A program made the translations under genes and the position numbers. 64,000 bases of DNA from contig NZ_WTVQ01000002.1 of the NCBI RefSeq assembly GCF_012910955.1, forward strand, positions 124,001-188,000, read 5' to 3'. This document shows positions 50,624-60,744 of this stretch, one piece after another; the stretch's first letter is position 1, and each line of letters opens with the position of its first letter. Source of the DNA: Aromatoleum diolicum. GTDB taxonomy: Bacteria; Pseudomonadota; Gammaproteobacteria; Burkholderiales; Rhodocyclaceae. The notes below the pieces were generated by a model. That model was not told where the DNA came from and searched no databases. It saw nothing but the letters and a program-made list of their open reading frames with translations.

Positions 50624-52471
50624 TCAGAGTCCGAGCCGCGCCAGGGTTTCCGGCGTCGGCACGCCTTCCGGTGTCCAGCCGCGCACCTGGTAGTACTCCG
50701 GCAGCATCTTGTCGAGGCCGTTCACCAGACCCTTGGCCGGACCGCTTTTCGCCGGCTCGGTCAGCAGGCGCGGCGGCAAATTGTCGTCCTTGTTGGTGAA
50801 ACCGGCCGCATTGTTGAACTGGCGCTCCATGTTCCAGATGCGCTCGCCCACTTCGTTGAGCTTCTCCATCGTCCACTCGCTGCCGCACGCCGCGGCAAGC
50901 TGCGGCTGCACGTCGGCGAGCGTCCACGCGAACGAGGTGAACACGCAGATGCCGGCGGCGTCGAACACCGCGGTCGCGTCCTGGAAAGCCTTCACGAGTT
51001 CCGCCTTGCCTTCGGTAACCAGCGGATCGGTCTTGACCGGAATGCCCAGCACTTCGGACGCGACGGTGTAGCCGCGCAGGTGGCACGCACCACGGTTGGA
51101 GGTCGCATAGGCCAGGCCCATGCCCTGGATGCCGCGCGAATCGTAGGCGGGGAACTCCTGCTTCTTGACGCTCATCGACAGTTCCGGGTGCCCGTACTTG
51201 GCACACATGCGCGCCGAGCCTTGCCCGAGTTCCTTGCCGAAGCCTTCGCCGGCCGCGGTCATCTCGGCGAGCTTCGCCAATGCCTGGGCCGAGCCGAACG
51301 GCGCATCGATGCCGATCTGCTCCTTGGTCAGCACCCCCATCTCGTACAGTTCCATCGCCGCAGCGACGGTGGCACCGAAGGTGATCGGGTCGAAACCCTG
51401 TTCGTTGCACAGCAGGTTGGCGTACTGCAGGGCTTCGAGATCGCCGACGCCGTTGGCGGCACCGAGCGCCCACGCGGCTTCGTATTCCAGGCCCCCGGAC
51501 GCACCCCAGTACTGCGGGCTGTTCTTGACCGTGAAGTGGTTCTTGTCGATCTGCGAGATGCGCCCGCAGGCGATGGTGCAGCCGAAGCACGCAGCATTCG
51601 TCACCAGGTGGCTCTTGCCGTCGGATTCACGCTTCTCGTGCATCGCTTCGGCGGAGATCTTCGATGCGTCCTCGAACTGCACGTCGCGGTGGTTGCGGGT
51701 GGGCAGCGCACCGATTTCGTTGATGACGTTCATCAGCACCTGGGTACCGAATTTCGGCAGCCCCTGGCCGGTCACCGCATTGTCGGCGAGCACCTTTTTC
51801 GCTTCGGTCGTGGCCTTGAGGAAGGCCGGGAAATCCTTGATCCCGGATACGCCCTTGGTGCCGCGGATCGCCACCGCCTTGAGGTTCTTCGACCCCATCA
51901 CCGCGCCAACGCCCGAACGGCCGGCCGCGCGGTGCAGGTCATTGATCACGACGGCGAACAGCACCTGATTCTCGCCCGCCTTGCCGATCGACGACACACG
52001 GATCAGCGGATCCTGGTGGTCGACCTTGATCTGCTCCTCGGTATGCCAGCAACTCGTGCCCCACAGATGCGAGGCGTCGCGCAGTTCCGCCTTGTCGTTT
52101 TCGATGAAGAGGTACACGGGCTTGGGCGACTTACCTTCGAAGATCACCATGTCCCAGCCGGCGAACTTCATCTCGGCGCCGAAGAAGCCGCCCGAATTCG
52201 AACAGGCGATCGCGCCGGTGAGCGGTCCCTTGCAGCTGACGGTGTAGCGCCCCCCGGTCGAAGCCATCGTGCCGGTAAGCGGGCCGGTCGCCATGATCAG
52301 CTTGTTGTCGGGCGACAGCGGATCGACCTTGGGGTCGATTTCCGAGACCAGATATTTGGCCGCCAGACCTCGCGAACCGAGGTATTCGTTGGCCCACTCC
52401 ATGTTGAGCGGCTCTTCCTTGCACGTGCCCTGAGTCAGGTTCACCCGCAGGACTTTGCGATTCCATCCCAT
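50624..52471 (-). CDS. aorB: AorB: tungstopterin- and 4Fe-4S-containing subunit of aldehyde:ferredoxin oxidoreductase
   Basis: A 615-residue AOR-family protein that oxidises aldehydes to acids. Landmarks are MGWNRKVLRVNLTQGTCKEE, SRGLAAKYLVSEIDPKVDPL, ATGPLTGTMASTGGRYTV, and SNSGGFFGAEMKFAGWDMVI. The cluster ligands are C295, C298 and C302 in CFGCTIAC and C509 in DAAGICVF, the D-x-x-G-x-C pterin motif. An active-site His is likely in GACHLRG (464). AGGAGGGG lies before the ATG at 52471. It is the catalytic subunit of AorABC; the closest described relatives are the mesophilic Aromatoleum-type enzymes. Confidence 0.95.
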   Translation of the reverse strand: MGWNRKVLRVNLTQGTCKEEPLNMEWANEYLGSRGLAAKYLVSEIDPKVDPLSPDNKLIMATGPLTGTMASTGGRYTVSCKGPLTGAIACSNSGGFFGAEMKFAGWDMVIFEGKSPKPVYLFIENDKAELRDASHLWGTSCWHTEEQIKVDHQDPLIRVSSIGKAGENQVLFAVVINDLHRAAGRSGVGAVMGSKNLKAVAIRGTKGVSGIKDFPAFLKATTEAKKVLADNAVTGQGLPKFGTQVLMNVINEIGALPTRNHRDVQFEDASKISAEAMHEKRESDGKSHLVTNAACFGCTIACGRISQIDKNHFTVKNSPQYWGASGGLEYEAAWALGAANGVGDLEALQYANLLCNEQGFDPITFGATVAAAMELYEMGVLTKEQIGIDAPFGSAQALAKLAEMTAAGEGFGKELGQGSARMCAKYGHPELSMSVKKQEFPAYDSRGIQGMGLAYATSNRGACHLRGYTVASEVLGIPVKTDPLVTEGKAELVKAFQDATAVFDAAGICVFTSFAWTLADVQPQLAAACGSEWTMEKLNEVGERIWNMERQFNNAAGFTNKDDNLPPRLLTEPAKSGPAKGLVNGLDKMLPEYYQVRGWTPEGVPTPETLARLGL

Positions 52472-52485
52472 GATGTCCCCTCCTT

Positions 52486-52962
52486 TCAGGCTGCCGATGC
52501 AGCGGTATTGGCTTTGGCAGCCCAGGCCTGCATGCGGCCGAGTCCGGTCCAGTTGGCGTCGATGTAAGTGATTGCAGCGGTCGGACAGGCTTTCGCACAG
52601 GCCGGATCGCCCTCGCACAGGTCACACTTCTGCACCTTGCCGGTATCCTGGTTGTAATTGATCGTGCCGAACGGACAGGCGATCGTGCACACCTTGCAGC
52701 CGACACAGGTGTCCTCGAACACCATCTTGGCGCCGGTCGTCAGATCGAGCCGGATCGCATCGACCGGACAGGAATGCATGCACCAGGCGTCGGTGCACTG
52801 GGTACAGGTGTAGGGCACCTTGCGCCCTTCGTGCTCGAAATTGAAAACCTTGATCAGCGAGTTGCTCGGATTGATGACGCCGGTGTGTTCGTACGAGCAT
52901 GCCATTTCGCATTGCAGGCAGCCGGTACACTTTGCGGGGTCAATGTGAAGAGATTTCCACAT
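52486..52962 (-). CDS. aorA: AorA: polyferredoxin-like subunit with four 4Fe-4S clusters
   Basis: 158 residues with four ferredoxin-type motifs: DPAKCTGCLQCEMACSYE, CTQCTDAWCMHSCP, CVGCKVCTIACP and CDLCEGDPACAKACP. It wires electrons between the tungsten subunit AorB and the FAD subunit AorC. It is the first gene of the operon, 14 bp before aorB, and has a sigma-54-type promoter upstream. Confidence 0.93.
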   Translation of the reverse strand: MWKSLHIDPAKCTGCLQCEMACSYEHTGVINPSNSLIKVFNFEHEGRKVPYTCTQCTDAWCMHSCPVDAIRLDLTTGAKMVFEDTCVGCKVCTIACPFGTINYNQDTGKVQKCDLCEGDPACAKACPTAAITYIDANWTGLGRMQAWAAKANTAASAA

Positions 52963-53014
52963 CGATGTTCTCCTCCGTTATGTGATTTGCTTCGGGACAC
53001 AACAGACAACAGAA

Positions 53015-53030
53015 CGCAAGTACCATGCCC
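53015..53030 (-). promoter_or_regulatory. Sigma-54 promoter of the aor operon
   Basis: On the minus strand GGGCAT-GGTAC-TTGCG has the invariant GG-N10-GC spacing of a -24/-12 promoter (GG at 53029-53028, GC at 53017-53016). Transcription would start near 53004, about 42 bp before aorA. It overlaps one arm of the inverted repeat 53020-53054 and lies right behind the gene for a sigma-54 activator. Confidence 0.7.
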
Positions 53031-53054
53031 ACAACGACATTGTGGGCATGGTAC
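53020..53054. repeat. Perfect 15-bp inverted repeat between the activator gene and aorA
   Basis: Arms GTACCATGCCCACAA and TTGTGGGCATGGTAC surround the 5-nt loop CGACA. There is no T-run, so it is a poor terminator for the activator gene by the usual rule, though it may still act as one. The left arm contains the -24 element of the aor promoter. Confidence 0.85.
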
Positions 53055-53062
53055 AGGCCCGG

Positions 53063-55090
<2,028 letters not shown>

Positions 55091-55290
55091 CATCTCCTCC
55101 TGTACTGCGTGTCTGGCGGGACTATTTTGTTGTCTGCCCCTTGTGTCAGAAAGTAGCACCTGCCCCAAGTCGAAGCAATCTGTTTCCTGACCTCGTGGTG
55201 CAAACGGAGCAATTTCCCTGCCAATGCATTAACGGATGCAATCCACGGCACTACTGGGCGCAAGCCGGACTCAAAGCATCGTGACAACCA

Positions 55291-55306
55291 TGGCACAGCG
55301 CTTGCA
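55291..55306 (+). promoter_or_regulatory. Sigma-54 promoter of pedF (perfect consensus)
   Basis: TGGCAC-AGCGC-TTGCA matches the -24/-12 consensus at every defined position. The start would be near 55317, about 40 bp before the pedF ATG. The 267-bp gap to the divergent activator gene leaves room for upstream activator sites. Confidence 0.9.
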
Positions 55307-55357
55307 GTAGTGAGTCCATGCCAAGCGTGCCGGCAATCAGCGCACCGTCAATCAGCG

Positions 55358-55819
55358 ATGAGGAATCAAAAGGTGGATACGTACAACTACAAGGAGACCC
55401 TGACCCGCAACCTGCGAGTCGGAGCAATGGCCATCGGACTCGCGTTCGGCGCGGGGCTGGCACACGCACACGGCGACGTCACGCCCCAGGCGGTGGATGT
55501 GTCGACGCTGAAACCGCTCGGGCCGGAATGGCAGGCCGTCAATCCGTACCGTGATGACAAGGAAGCAATCCGCATCGGCGATTCGGCCTTCAACCAGAAC
55601 TGCGCACGCTGTCACGGGCTGGGCGCGGTGTCCGGCGGCATTGCCCCGGACCTGCGCAAGCTGGACATCGCCCCCGAAACGGACGAGTATTTTCTCAGCC
55701 GCATCCGCAACGGCGTGACCCGCAACGGCGCCGTGTATATGCCGCCGTTCGAGGGCATGCTCTCGCAGGAGGCAATGTGGGCAATCAAGGCATGGCTGGA
55801 GACCGTTCGTGAAAAATGA
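55358..55819 (+). CDS. pedF: PedF-like cytochrome c550
   Basis: 153 residues with a signal sequence (LRVGAMAIGLAFGAGLAHA) and one heme c motif CARCH at 82-86 in QNCARCHGLGAVSGGIAPDL; the axial Met is probably in YMPPFEGM. It takes electrons from a periplasmic PQQ alcohol dehydrogenase. The start is uncertain: ATG at 55358 or GTG at 55373, neither with a strong ribosome site. It overlaps the next gene by 11 bp. Confidence 0.88.
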   Translation: MRNQKVDTYNYKETLTRNLRVGAMAIGLAFGAGLAHAHGDVTPQAVDVSTLKPLGPEWQAVNPYRDDKEAIRIGDSAFNQNCARCHGLGAVSGGIAPDLRKLDIAPETDEYFLSRIRNGVTRNGAVYMPPFEGMLSQEAMWAIKAWLETVREK

Positions 55820-56651
55820 TCGCCGTGGATTTCTGTTCGCTGCTGGCGCCCTGTGCGCCGGCGCGCTGCTCCCCGCGCATGCCGCTGCACAGCTGGAAGT
55901 ACAGCAGGCCGGCACGCTGCGGGTGGCGGTGTACGCCGACTTCGCTCCGTATTCGGTGCGCGGCAAGGGCGTGGATATTGCGCTGGCCCAGGCCCTGGCA
56001 GAGCGACTGGGGCTGCGTGCCGAGATCGTCGAATTTCCCGCCGACGAAAACATGGGCGATGACCTGCGCAACATGGTGTGGCGCGGTCATTACCTCGGCC
56101 GGCGCCCCGCCGACGTGATGCTGCATGTGCCGGTCGACGCGCAGTTCGCCGCGCAGAACGACAAGGTGGCGATCTTCGCGCCCTACCACCTGGAGACCAT
56201 GGCGATCGCGCGCAATCCGGCGCGCGTGCCGACGGTGGCCGGCTCGGCGGCAAACGCTTTCGAGGTGTTCACGCGTGAAAAGATCGGCGTGGAGCTCGAC
56301 ACCCATGCGAGCGACTTCATGCTAAATGTGCTCAATGGCCGGCTGCGCGACAATGTCGTGCATTTCCGCAGCATCAATGAGGCGGTGGCGGCGATGGGTC
56401 GCAACGAGGTCAGCGCGGTGATGGGGCCACGCAGCCAGCTCGAAGCATCGCTGAAGGAGCACAGCGGGTTCGAGCTGAACGCGCTGAACATGCCGGAGAT
56501 GCGCGTCAGCGGCTGGCCGCTGGGCATGGCGGTGAAGGCCGACCACAAGGAACTCGCCGCATCCCTGTCGGCGGCGCTGGCCGACCTGCAGCGTTCCGGC
56601 GAATTGGGGCGCATCTTCGCGGCGCATGGCGTCACGCACCGCGTCCCCTGA
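55809..56651 (+). CDS. Periplasmic binding protein (family 3) linked to PQQ alcohol oxidation
   Basis: 280 residues with a Tat-like signal (MKNDRRGFLFAAGALCAGAL) and a solute-binding fold: LRVAVYADFAPYSVRGKGVD, LAQALAERLGLRAEIVEFPA, RRPADVMLHVPVDAQFAAQN, MAVKADHKELAASLSAALAD. Proteins like this sit next to cytochrome c550 and quinoprotein dehydrogenases, and may serve enzyme maturation or cofactor delivery instead of uptake. It is translation-coupled to pedF. No permease of its own is present. Confidence 0.82.
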   Translation: MKNDRRGFLFAAGALCAGALLPAHAAAQLEVQQAGTLRVAVYADFAPYSVRGKGVDIALAQALAERLGLRAEIVEFPADENMGDDLRNMVWRGHYLGRRPADVMLHVPVDAQFAAQNDKVAIFAPYHLETMAIARNPARVPTVAGSAANAFEVFTREKIGVELDTHASDFMLNVLNGRLRDNVVHFRSINEAVAAMGRNEVSAVMGPRSQLEASLKEHSGFELNALNMPEMRVSGWPLGMAVKADHKELAASLSAALADLQRSGELGRIFAAHGVTHRVP

Positions 56652-56715
56652 GCAACCCGGGAACGTTCCCGACTGCCCCTAAGAAGTAATCGGCACCCTG
56701 TCCTGCAGATCTGAT

Positions 56716-56753
56716 CGTTCCGCTTTGGAGCAGGTGCTCCAGAATGGAACACC
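56716..56753. repeat. 38-bp element, copy 1 (candidate activator site)
   Basis: Contains GCTTTGGAGCA, TGCTCCA and TGGAACACC in fixed spacing; 32 of 38 bases match the copy at 63453-63490. It combines two nested inverted repeats, GGAGCA/TGCTCC and TGCTCCA-N3-TGGAACA. It lies between two convergent genes, which is unusual for a regulatory site. Confidence 0.6.
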
Positions 56754-56763
56754 TTTCATTGCT

Positions 56764-56804
56764 CGGGCGATCTGCGGGGAGTTTTCACTGCTGCAGATCG
56801 CCCG
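56764..56804. repeat. Perfect 12-bp inverted repeat in the convergent gap
   Basis: Arms CGGGCGATCTGC (56764-56775) and GCAGATCGCCCG (56793-56804) around a 17-nt loop. No T-run follows. It could terminate both converging transcripts, or belong with the element 11 bp to its left; a weak -24/-12-like GG-N10-GC (56778-56791) lies across its loop. Confidence 0.6.
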
Positions 56805-56841
56805 CGGCGCGGGGGCGCAGGCAGTCCCGGACACACACCGC

Positions 56842-57654
56842 TCATGCAGGCTTGCCGCCGGCACGTTTCAGCATTCCGCGCTGGGGGTCGTAGCCGCGCA
56901 CCGCGAGGCTAAAGAACACCGCAAGGCAGCCGGCGACGATTAGGAGCGACACGCCCGCGAACTGGCCATACAGCGCGAAGCGGATCGCCTCCACGGCGTG
57001 CGTGAAGGGGTTCCACTGCGCGACGAGATGGATCACCGCGGCGCCGGACTCTTCCAGCTTCCACAGCGGATACAGCGCGGGCGAAATGAAGAACATCGGG
57101 AAGATGACGAAATTCATCGTGCCGGCGAAGTTCTCCAGCTGGCGCACATGCACCGACAGCAGCAGGCCGAGTGCGCCCAGCATCATGCCGGCGAGCACCA
57201 CCACCGGCAGCGCGTACAGCCAGCCGCTCCAGGGCACGTCGACGCCGAACAGCGCGGCAATCACGAGAAAGACATAGGCCTGCAGCACCGACAGCAGGGT
57301 GCCGGCGAGCAGCTTCGCGAACAGCAGGAAGGAGCGCGGCAGCGGTGCAGTGAGCAGCAGGCGCATCATGCCCATTTCGCGGTCGTACACCATCGCCAGC
57401 GATGACTGCATGCCGTTGAACAGCAGCACCATGCCGAGCAGGCCGGGCACGATGTACACCTGATACGGGATATAGGTGTCGTAGGGCGGGATGATCGACA
57501 CGCCGAACACGTTCTGGAAACCGGCGGCGAACACCACCAGCCACAGCAGCGGCCGCACCAGCGCGGAGGCGAAGCGCCCGCCCTGGCGGACGAATTTGGC
57601 GACCTCGCGGCCGGCGATGGCCTGCAGCGCGAGCAAGGCGTGTTGCAGTCTCAT
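56842..57654 (-). CDS. ABC-2 type permease of the PQQ alcohol-oxidation system (PedC-like)
   Basis: 270 residues with six helices in the ABC-2 layout: REVAKFVRQGGRFASALVRP, LLWLVVFAAGFQNVFGVSII, VPGLLGMVLLFNGMQSSLAM, MGMMRLLLTAPLPRSFLLFA, FAGTMNFVIFPMFFISPALY. It pairs with the ATPase at 59947-60744. These exporter-type systems accompany periplasmic quinoprotein alcohol dehydrogenases, and their cargo is not established. ATG at 57654. Last gene of a four-gene minus-strand unit. Confidence 0.88.
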   Translation of the reverse strand: MRLQHALLALQAIAGREVAKFVRQGGRFASALVRPLLWLVVFAAGFQNVFGVSIIPPYDTYIPYQVYIVPGLLGMVLLFNGMQSSLAMVYDREMGMMRLLLTAPLPRSFLLFAKLLAGTLLSVLQAYVFLVIAALFGVDVPWSGWLYALPVVVLAGMMLGALGLLLSVHVRQLENFAGTMNFVIFPMFFISPALYPLWKLEESGAAVIHLVAQWNPFTHAVEAIRFALYGQFAGVSLLIVAGCLAVFFSLAVRGYDPQRGMLKRAGGKPA

Positions 57655-57680
57655 GAAGGGGTCCGGGGTGTCGGACGCCC

Positions 57681-58916
57681 TCAGAACGCGCAGCGGCTGT
57701 CGCGCTGGTCGAATCCGAGGGTATCCAGGTTGTTGGTCGGATGCAGGAAACCCGCGATCGGCGCGCGTTCGATGACCGCGTTGTGGGTTGCGAGCAGGAC
57801 TGGCTGGCGCAGCTGGTTGTCCCACGCGCGGAAGCCGAGACGGTTGCCCTTGAAGCCGTCGAGCGTGATCTCCTCGCCCTTGAGGTACTTGGCCAGCGCG
57901 GCGAAGGGCGCGTTCTGCGTGCGCACGACGGCTTCAACGACCGCCTTGACGGCCATCCACGCGGCCCAGTCGGGGTCGGCCATCTTGCGAGCGGCGTGTT
58001 TTTCGAGGCGGGCGTTGAGCTGCGGCGCGCCATGGCGCTCCCACGCCCACGACCATGCGGCCGCGGCGAGGCCTTCGGCGCCGACGACCGGGCGCGATCG
58101 CACGGTCCGGTAGGGCACGCTGCGGGCGAATTCGCCGTCGCTGTCCGCGACGAAAACAACGTCGTGATCAGCACCGGCCGTCAGCAGGGCGACGTTGCCC
58201 TGGTCGCGCTGGCGCGGGTCGTTGCTGAGCACGAAGGGCTTGCGCTCGGCGATCTTCAAACCGAAACGCTTCGCCGCGCGCTCGAAGGCATCCGCTTGCA
58301 GGCGGTCTTCGGGGCGCGGCCCTTCGAGCAGCAGCACCGAGCGCCACTTCTTCGACACCAGGAACTGGGCCAGCGCATCCGCCCGCATCGCGTCGTTCGG
58401 CAGCGTGTGCAGCAGGTTGGGCTGGCACTGCGCCTGGCGCAGCGCGTCGTCGGGCGCCGAAACGTTGAATAGCAGCAGTTCGCGACCGCGTGCCGCCTTG
58501 GACACTTCAGCCACGACCGCGCCGGGCGCGTCGATCAGGAAAAAGCGCACGCCGTCCTTGTTGAGGCGTTCGACCGCCGCGACCAGCGCCTTCGCGTCCG
58601 CGCCCGATGCACGCTCGAGCGCGAATTCGACACCGATCGCCTGGCCGACGAAACGCGCCTCGCGCAGCGCCACTTCTGCGCCGGCAAAGGGTCGCCCGAG
58701 CGGCTGCGCGAGTCCGCGGAAGAACAGGCGCGTCTCATCGTAGCGGCCATCCGGGTCAAGCTCCAGATGGACGATGCGCACCGTCGTCGTCGCCGCCGCA
58801 ACCGGCGTTGCCAACGACAGCGCGGCGACCATGCCCAGAGCGAAGCGCAGGAATAGTTTCATGCAGGCATGCATTGCGCAGGGTCCTGTCTTCGTCGATC
58901 GCAGCGCGGTATTCAT
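57681..58916 (-). CDS. Periplasmic ABC component, PQQ-dependent catabolism-associated binding protein (PedB-like)
   Basis: 411 residues from an ATG overlapping the previous stop (ATGA); a start at 58862 (MKLFLRFALGMVAALSLATP) gives a more compact signal peptide and is a real alternative. The mature protein resembles branched-chain-type receptors: TTVRIVHLELDPDGRYDETR, LLLFNVSAPDDALRQAQCQP, WRSVLLLEGPRPEDRLQADA, DHDVVFVADSDGEFARSVPY, ending LDTLGFDQRDSRCAF. It follows the propeller gene and precedes the permease. Confidence 0.87.
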   Translation of the reverse strand: MNTALRSTKTGPCAMHACMKLFLRFALGMVAALSLATPVAAATTTVRIVHLELDPDGRYDETRLFFRGLAQPLGRPFAGAEVALREARFVGQAIGVEFALERASGADAKALVAAVERLNKDGVRFFLIDAPGAVVAEVSKAARGRELLLFNVSAPDDALRQAQCQPNLLHTLPNDAMRADALAQFLVSKKWRSVLLLEGPRPEDRLQADAFERAAKRFGLKIAERKPFVLSNDPRQRDQGNVALLTAGADHDVVFVADSDGEFARSVPYRTVRSRPVVGAEGLAAAAWSWAWERHGAPQLNARLEKHAARKMADPDWAAWMAVKAVVEAVVRTQNAPFAALAKYLKGEEITLDGFKGNRLGFRAWDNQLRQPVLLATHNAVIERAPIAGFLHPTNNLDTLGFDQRDSRCAF

Positions 58917-59905
58917 CAGTCGTCGATCACCACGGTGTGCGGCACGCGCCCGACCGGCACCGAACGCAGCACCTTGCGGCTGCGCGCATCGACAATCGAA
59001 ATGTCGTCGGACAGGCCGTTGGCGACGAACAGCAGGCTCTCGTCACGATTGAGCGTCGCGCCCCATGCACGGTTGCCGACGAGCACGTAATCCTGCACCT
59101 TGCGGCTGGCCACATCGACGACGGCGACGTGATTGGCGCGGCCGAGCGTGACGAAGGCGGTCTTGCCGTCGCGCGTCATGGCGATGCCGACCGGCGTGAC
59201 GTCGTCGGCGCGGAAGCCCTTCGGCGTGAAGGTCACCTTCGCCTTCACCTTGTTGCTCACCCCATCGAGTACCGTCACCTGCCCGCCCAGTTCGCTGGTG
59301 ACCCACACTTCGCCACCGTCAGGCGTCATCGCAAAGCGCCGCGGGCGATTGGCGACGACGACGTTGGCGAGGATCTTGTTGGTCGCGGTGTCGATGACGT
59401 GCACCATGTTTGCGACCTCGGATGTCGCATACAGGCGCTTGCCGTCCGGGCTGAGCCGCACGCCTTCGGGCTCCTCGCCGACCTCGATCTGCGCGAGCGG
59501 CTTGCGGCTGGCGACGTCGATCACCGAGACCTGCGCGTCCTCTTCATTGGAGACGTATAAGCGCTTGCCGTCAGGCGAGAGATCGAACATCTCCGGATCC
59601 TCGCCGACTGGGATGCTGTGCGTGAGCTTGAGCTGGGCGATGTCGATGACGTCGACGCGGTTGCCCTTGCTCGCGATCACATACAAGGCCATGCGGTCCG
59701 GGCTCAGGCGCATGTCGCGCGGACGCTGCCCGGTGGCGATGGTCTTCACGACCTGCCAGGTCTTGCTATCGAGCACGGTGACCGCGTGGTCGTTCTCGCT
59801 GCTGACGAACACGTAGCCGGTGTCCTTCGCTGCGGCAGCGCCCGCCGCAAGGACGACGGACAGGGCCAGCGCGTGCAGTGCGGCGGTGCTTCTCGAACGA
59901 ATCAC
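58916..59905 (-). CDS. YVTN beta-propeller protein of the PQQ alcohol-oxidation system (PedA2-like)
   Basis: 329 residues from a GTG at 59905, chosen because AGGAGG stands 7 bp upstream and a signal peptide follows (STAALHALALSVVLAAGAAA). The mature part is a run of about seven 42-residue blade repeats such as SPDGKRLYVSNEEDAQVSVI, SPDGKRLYATSEVANMVHVI and TPDGGEVWVTSELGGQVTVL, matching the YVTN family. It is secreted and probably docks with the dehydrogenase system; it has no catalytic motif. Confidence 0.9.
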   Translation of the reverse strand: MIRSRSTAALHALALSVVLAAGAAAAKDTGYVFVSSENDHAVTVLDSKTWQVVKTIATGQRPRDMRLSPDRMALYVIASKGNRVDVIDIAQLKLTHSIPVGEDPEMFDLSPDGKRLYVSNEEDAQVSVIDVASRKPLAQIEVGEEPEGVRLSPDGKRLYATSEVANMVHVIDTATNKILANVVVANRPRRFAMTPDGGEVWVTSELGGQVTVLDGVSNKVKAKVTFTPKGFRADDVTPVGIAMTRDGKTAFVTLGRANHVAVVDVASRKVQDYVLVGNRAWGATLNRDESLLFVANGLSDDISIVDARSRKVLRSVPVGRVPHTVVIDD

Positions 59906-59946
59906 GGATTGCCTCCTGTCGGGTTGTTCAAGGGTATCGTGGGGAC

Positions 59947-60744
59947 TCAGGCGACGGTATCGCCGGTCATTTTCAGGAAGGCTTCGGCCAGTGTCGCGGT
60001 GCCGGCAGCCTCGGCGAGGTTCTGCGGCCGGCCCTGGGCGAGGATGCGCCCTTGGTGCAGCACGATGACGCGATCGGCGGCCTCGGCTTCGTCGACCAGA
60101 TGCGTCGCCCACAGCACGCCGACGCCGCGCGCGCGCAGCGCCAGCACCTCGTCGAGCAACTGGCGGCGCGAGGCCGGGTCGAGACCGACGGTGGCCTCGT
60201 CCATCAGCAGCACCGCCGGCTCATGCACCAGCGCGCGTGCCAGTTCCACCTTGCGACGGTTGCCACCGCTCAGTTCGCGCACCGGATCGCCCGCGCGCTC
60301 CGAAAGCCCCAGGCGCTGCAGCGCGTCCGCGATGCGTTCGCGTGCGCGGCGTCCGCCGAGACCGTGCAGACTGGCGTGAAACTTCAGATTGGCGGCGACG
60401 CCGAGATCGAGGTCCAGCGTGCTCTGCTGGAAGACGACGCCGATGCCGGCCAGCGCTGCGACCGAATTGTGGCGGATGTCATGGCCGCACACCGAGAGGC
60501 TTCCGTCGTCAGCATTGAACAAGCCAGTGAGCAGCTGGAACAGGGTGCTCTTGCCGGCGCCGTTGGGGCCCAGCAAGGCGACGAATTCGCCGCGCGCCAC
60601 ATCCAGACTGACGCCGCGCAAGGCTTCGCGCGGGCCGTAGGACTTGCGCACGTCACGCAGACTCAGCAGGGGCTCCGCATGGGGCGGCGGAGTTATGGAA
60701 TCGGCCATCGATTCGGCGCTCCAAGCGGTGATCAAATCAGTCAT
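59947..60744 (-). CDS. ABC ATPase of the PQQ alcohol-oxidation exporter (PedA1-like)
   Basis: 265 residues: LRDVRKSYGPREALRGVSLD, Walker A LLGPNGAGKSTLFQLLTGLF, Q-loop GVVFQQSTLDLDL, signature VRELSGGNRRKVELARALVH, Walker B AVLLMDEATVGLDPASR, H-loop WATHLVDEAEAAD. The DRA/CcmA-like sequence fits its ABC-2 permease partner. I chose the ATG at 60744, which overlaps the preceding ATPase gene by 8 bp; a second ATG at 60708 is possible. It begins the propeller-receptor-permease unit. Confidence 0.9.
   Translation of the reverse strand: MTDLITAWSAESMADSITPPPHAEPLLSLRDVRKSYGPREALRGVSLDVARGEFVALLGPNGAGKSTLFQLLTGLFNADDGSLSVCGHDIRHNSVAALAGIGVVFQQSTLDLDLGVAANLKFHASLHGLGGRRARERIADALQRLGLSERAGDPVRELSGGNRRKVELARALVHEPAVLLMDEATVGLDPASRRQLLDEVLALRARGVGVLWATHLVDEAEAADRVIVLHQGRILAQGRPQNLAEAAGTATLAEAFLKMTGDTVA

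Noticed and set aside
53020-53054. Simple rho-independent terminator of the activator gene
   Set aside because: The stem is perfect but there is no T-run on either side, and one arm contains a well-spaced -24 element, so I list it as a repeat with unclear role.
56725-56943. 72-residue plus-strand frame in the convergent gap
   Set aside because: It begins inside the 38-bp element and overlaps the end of the permease gene antisense; no family features.
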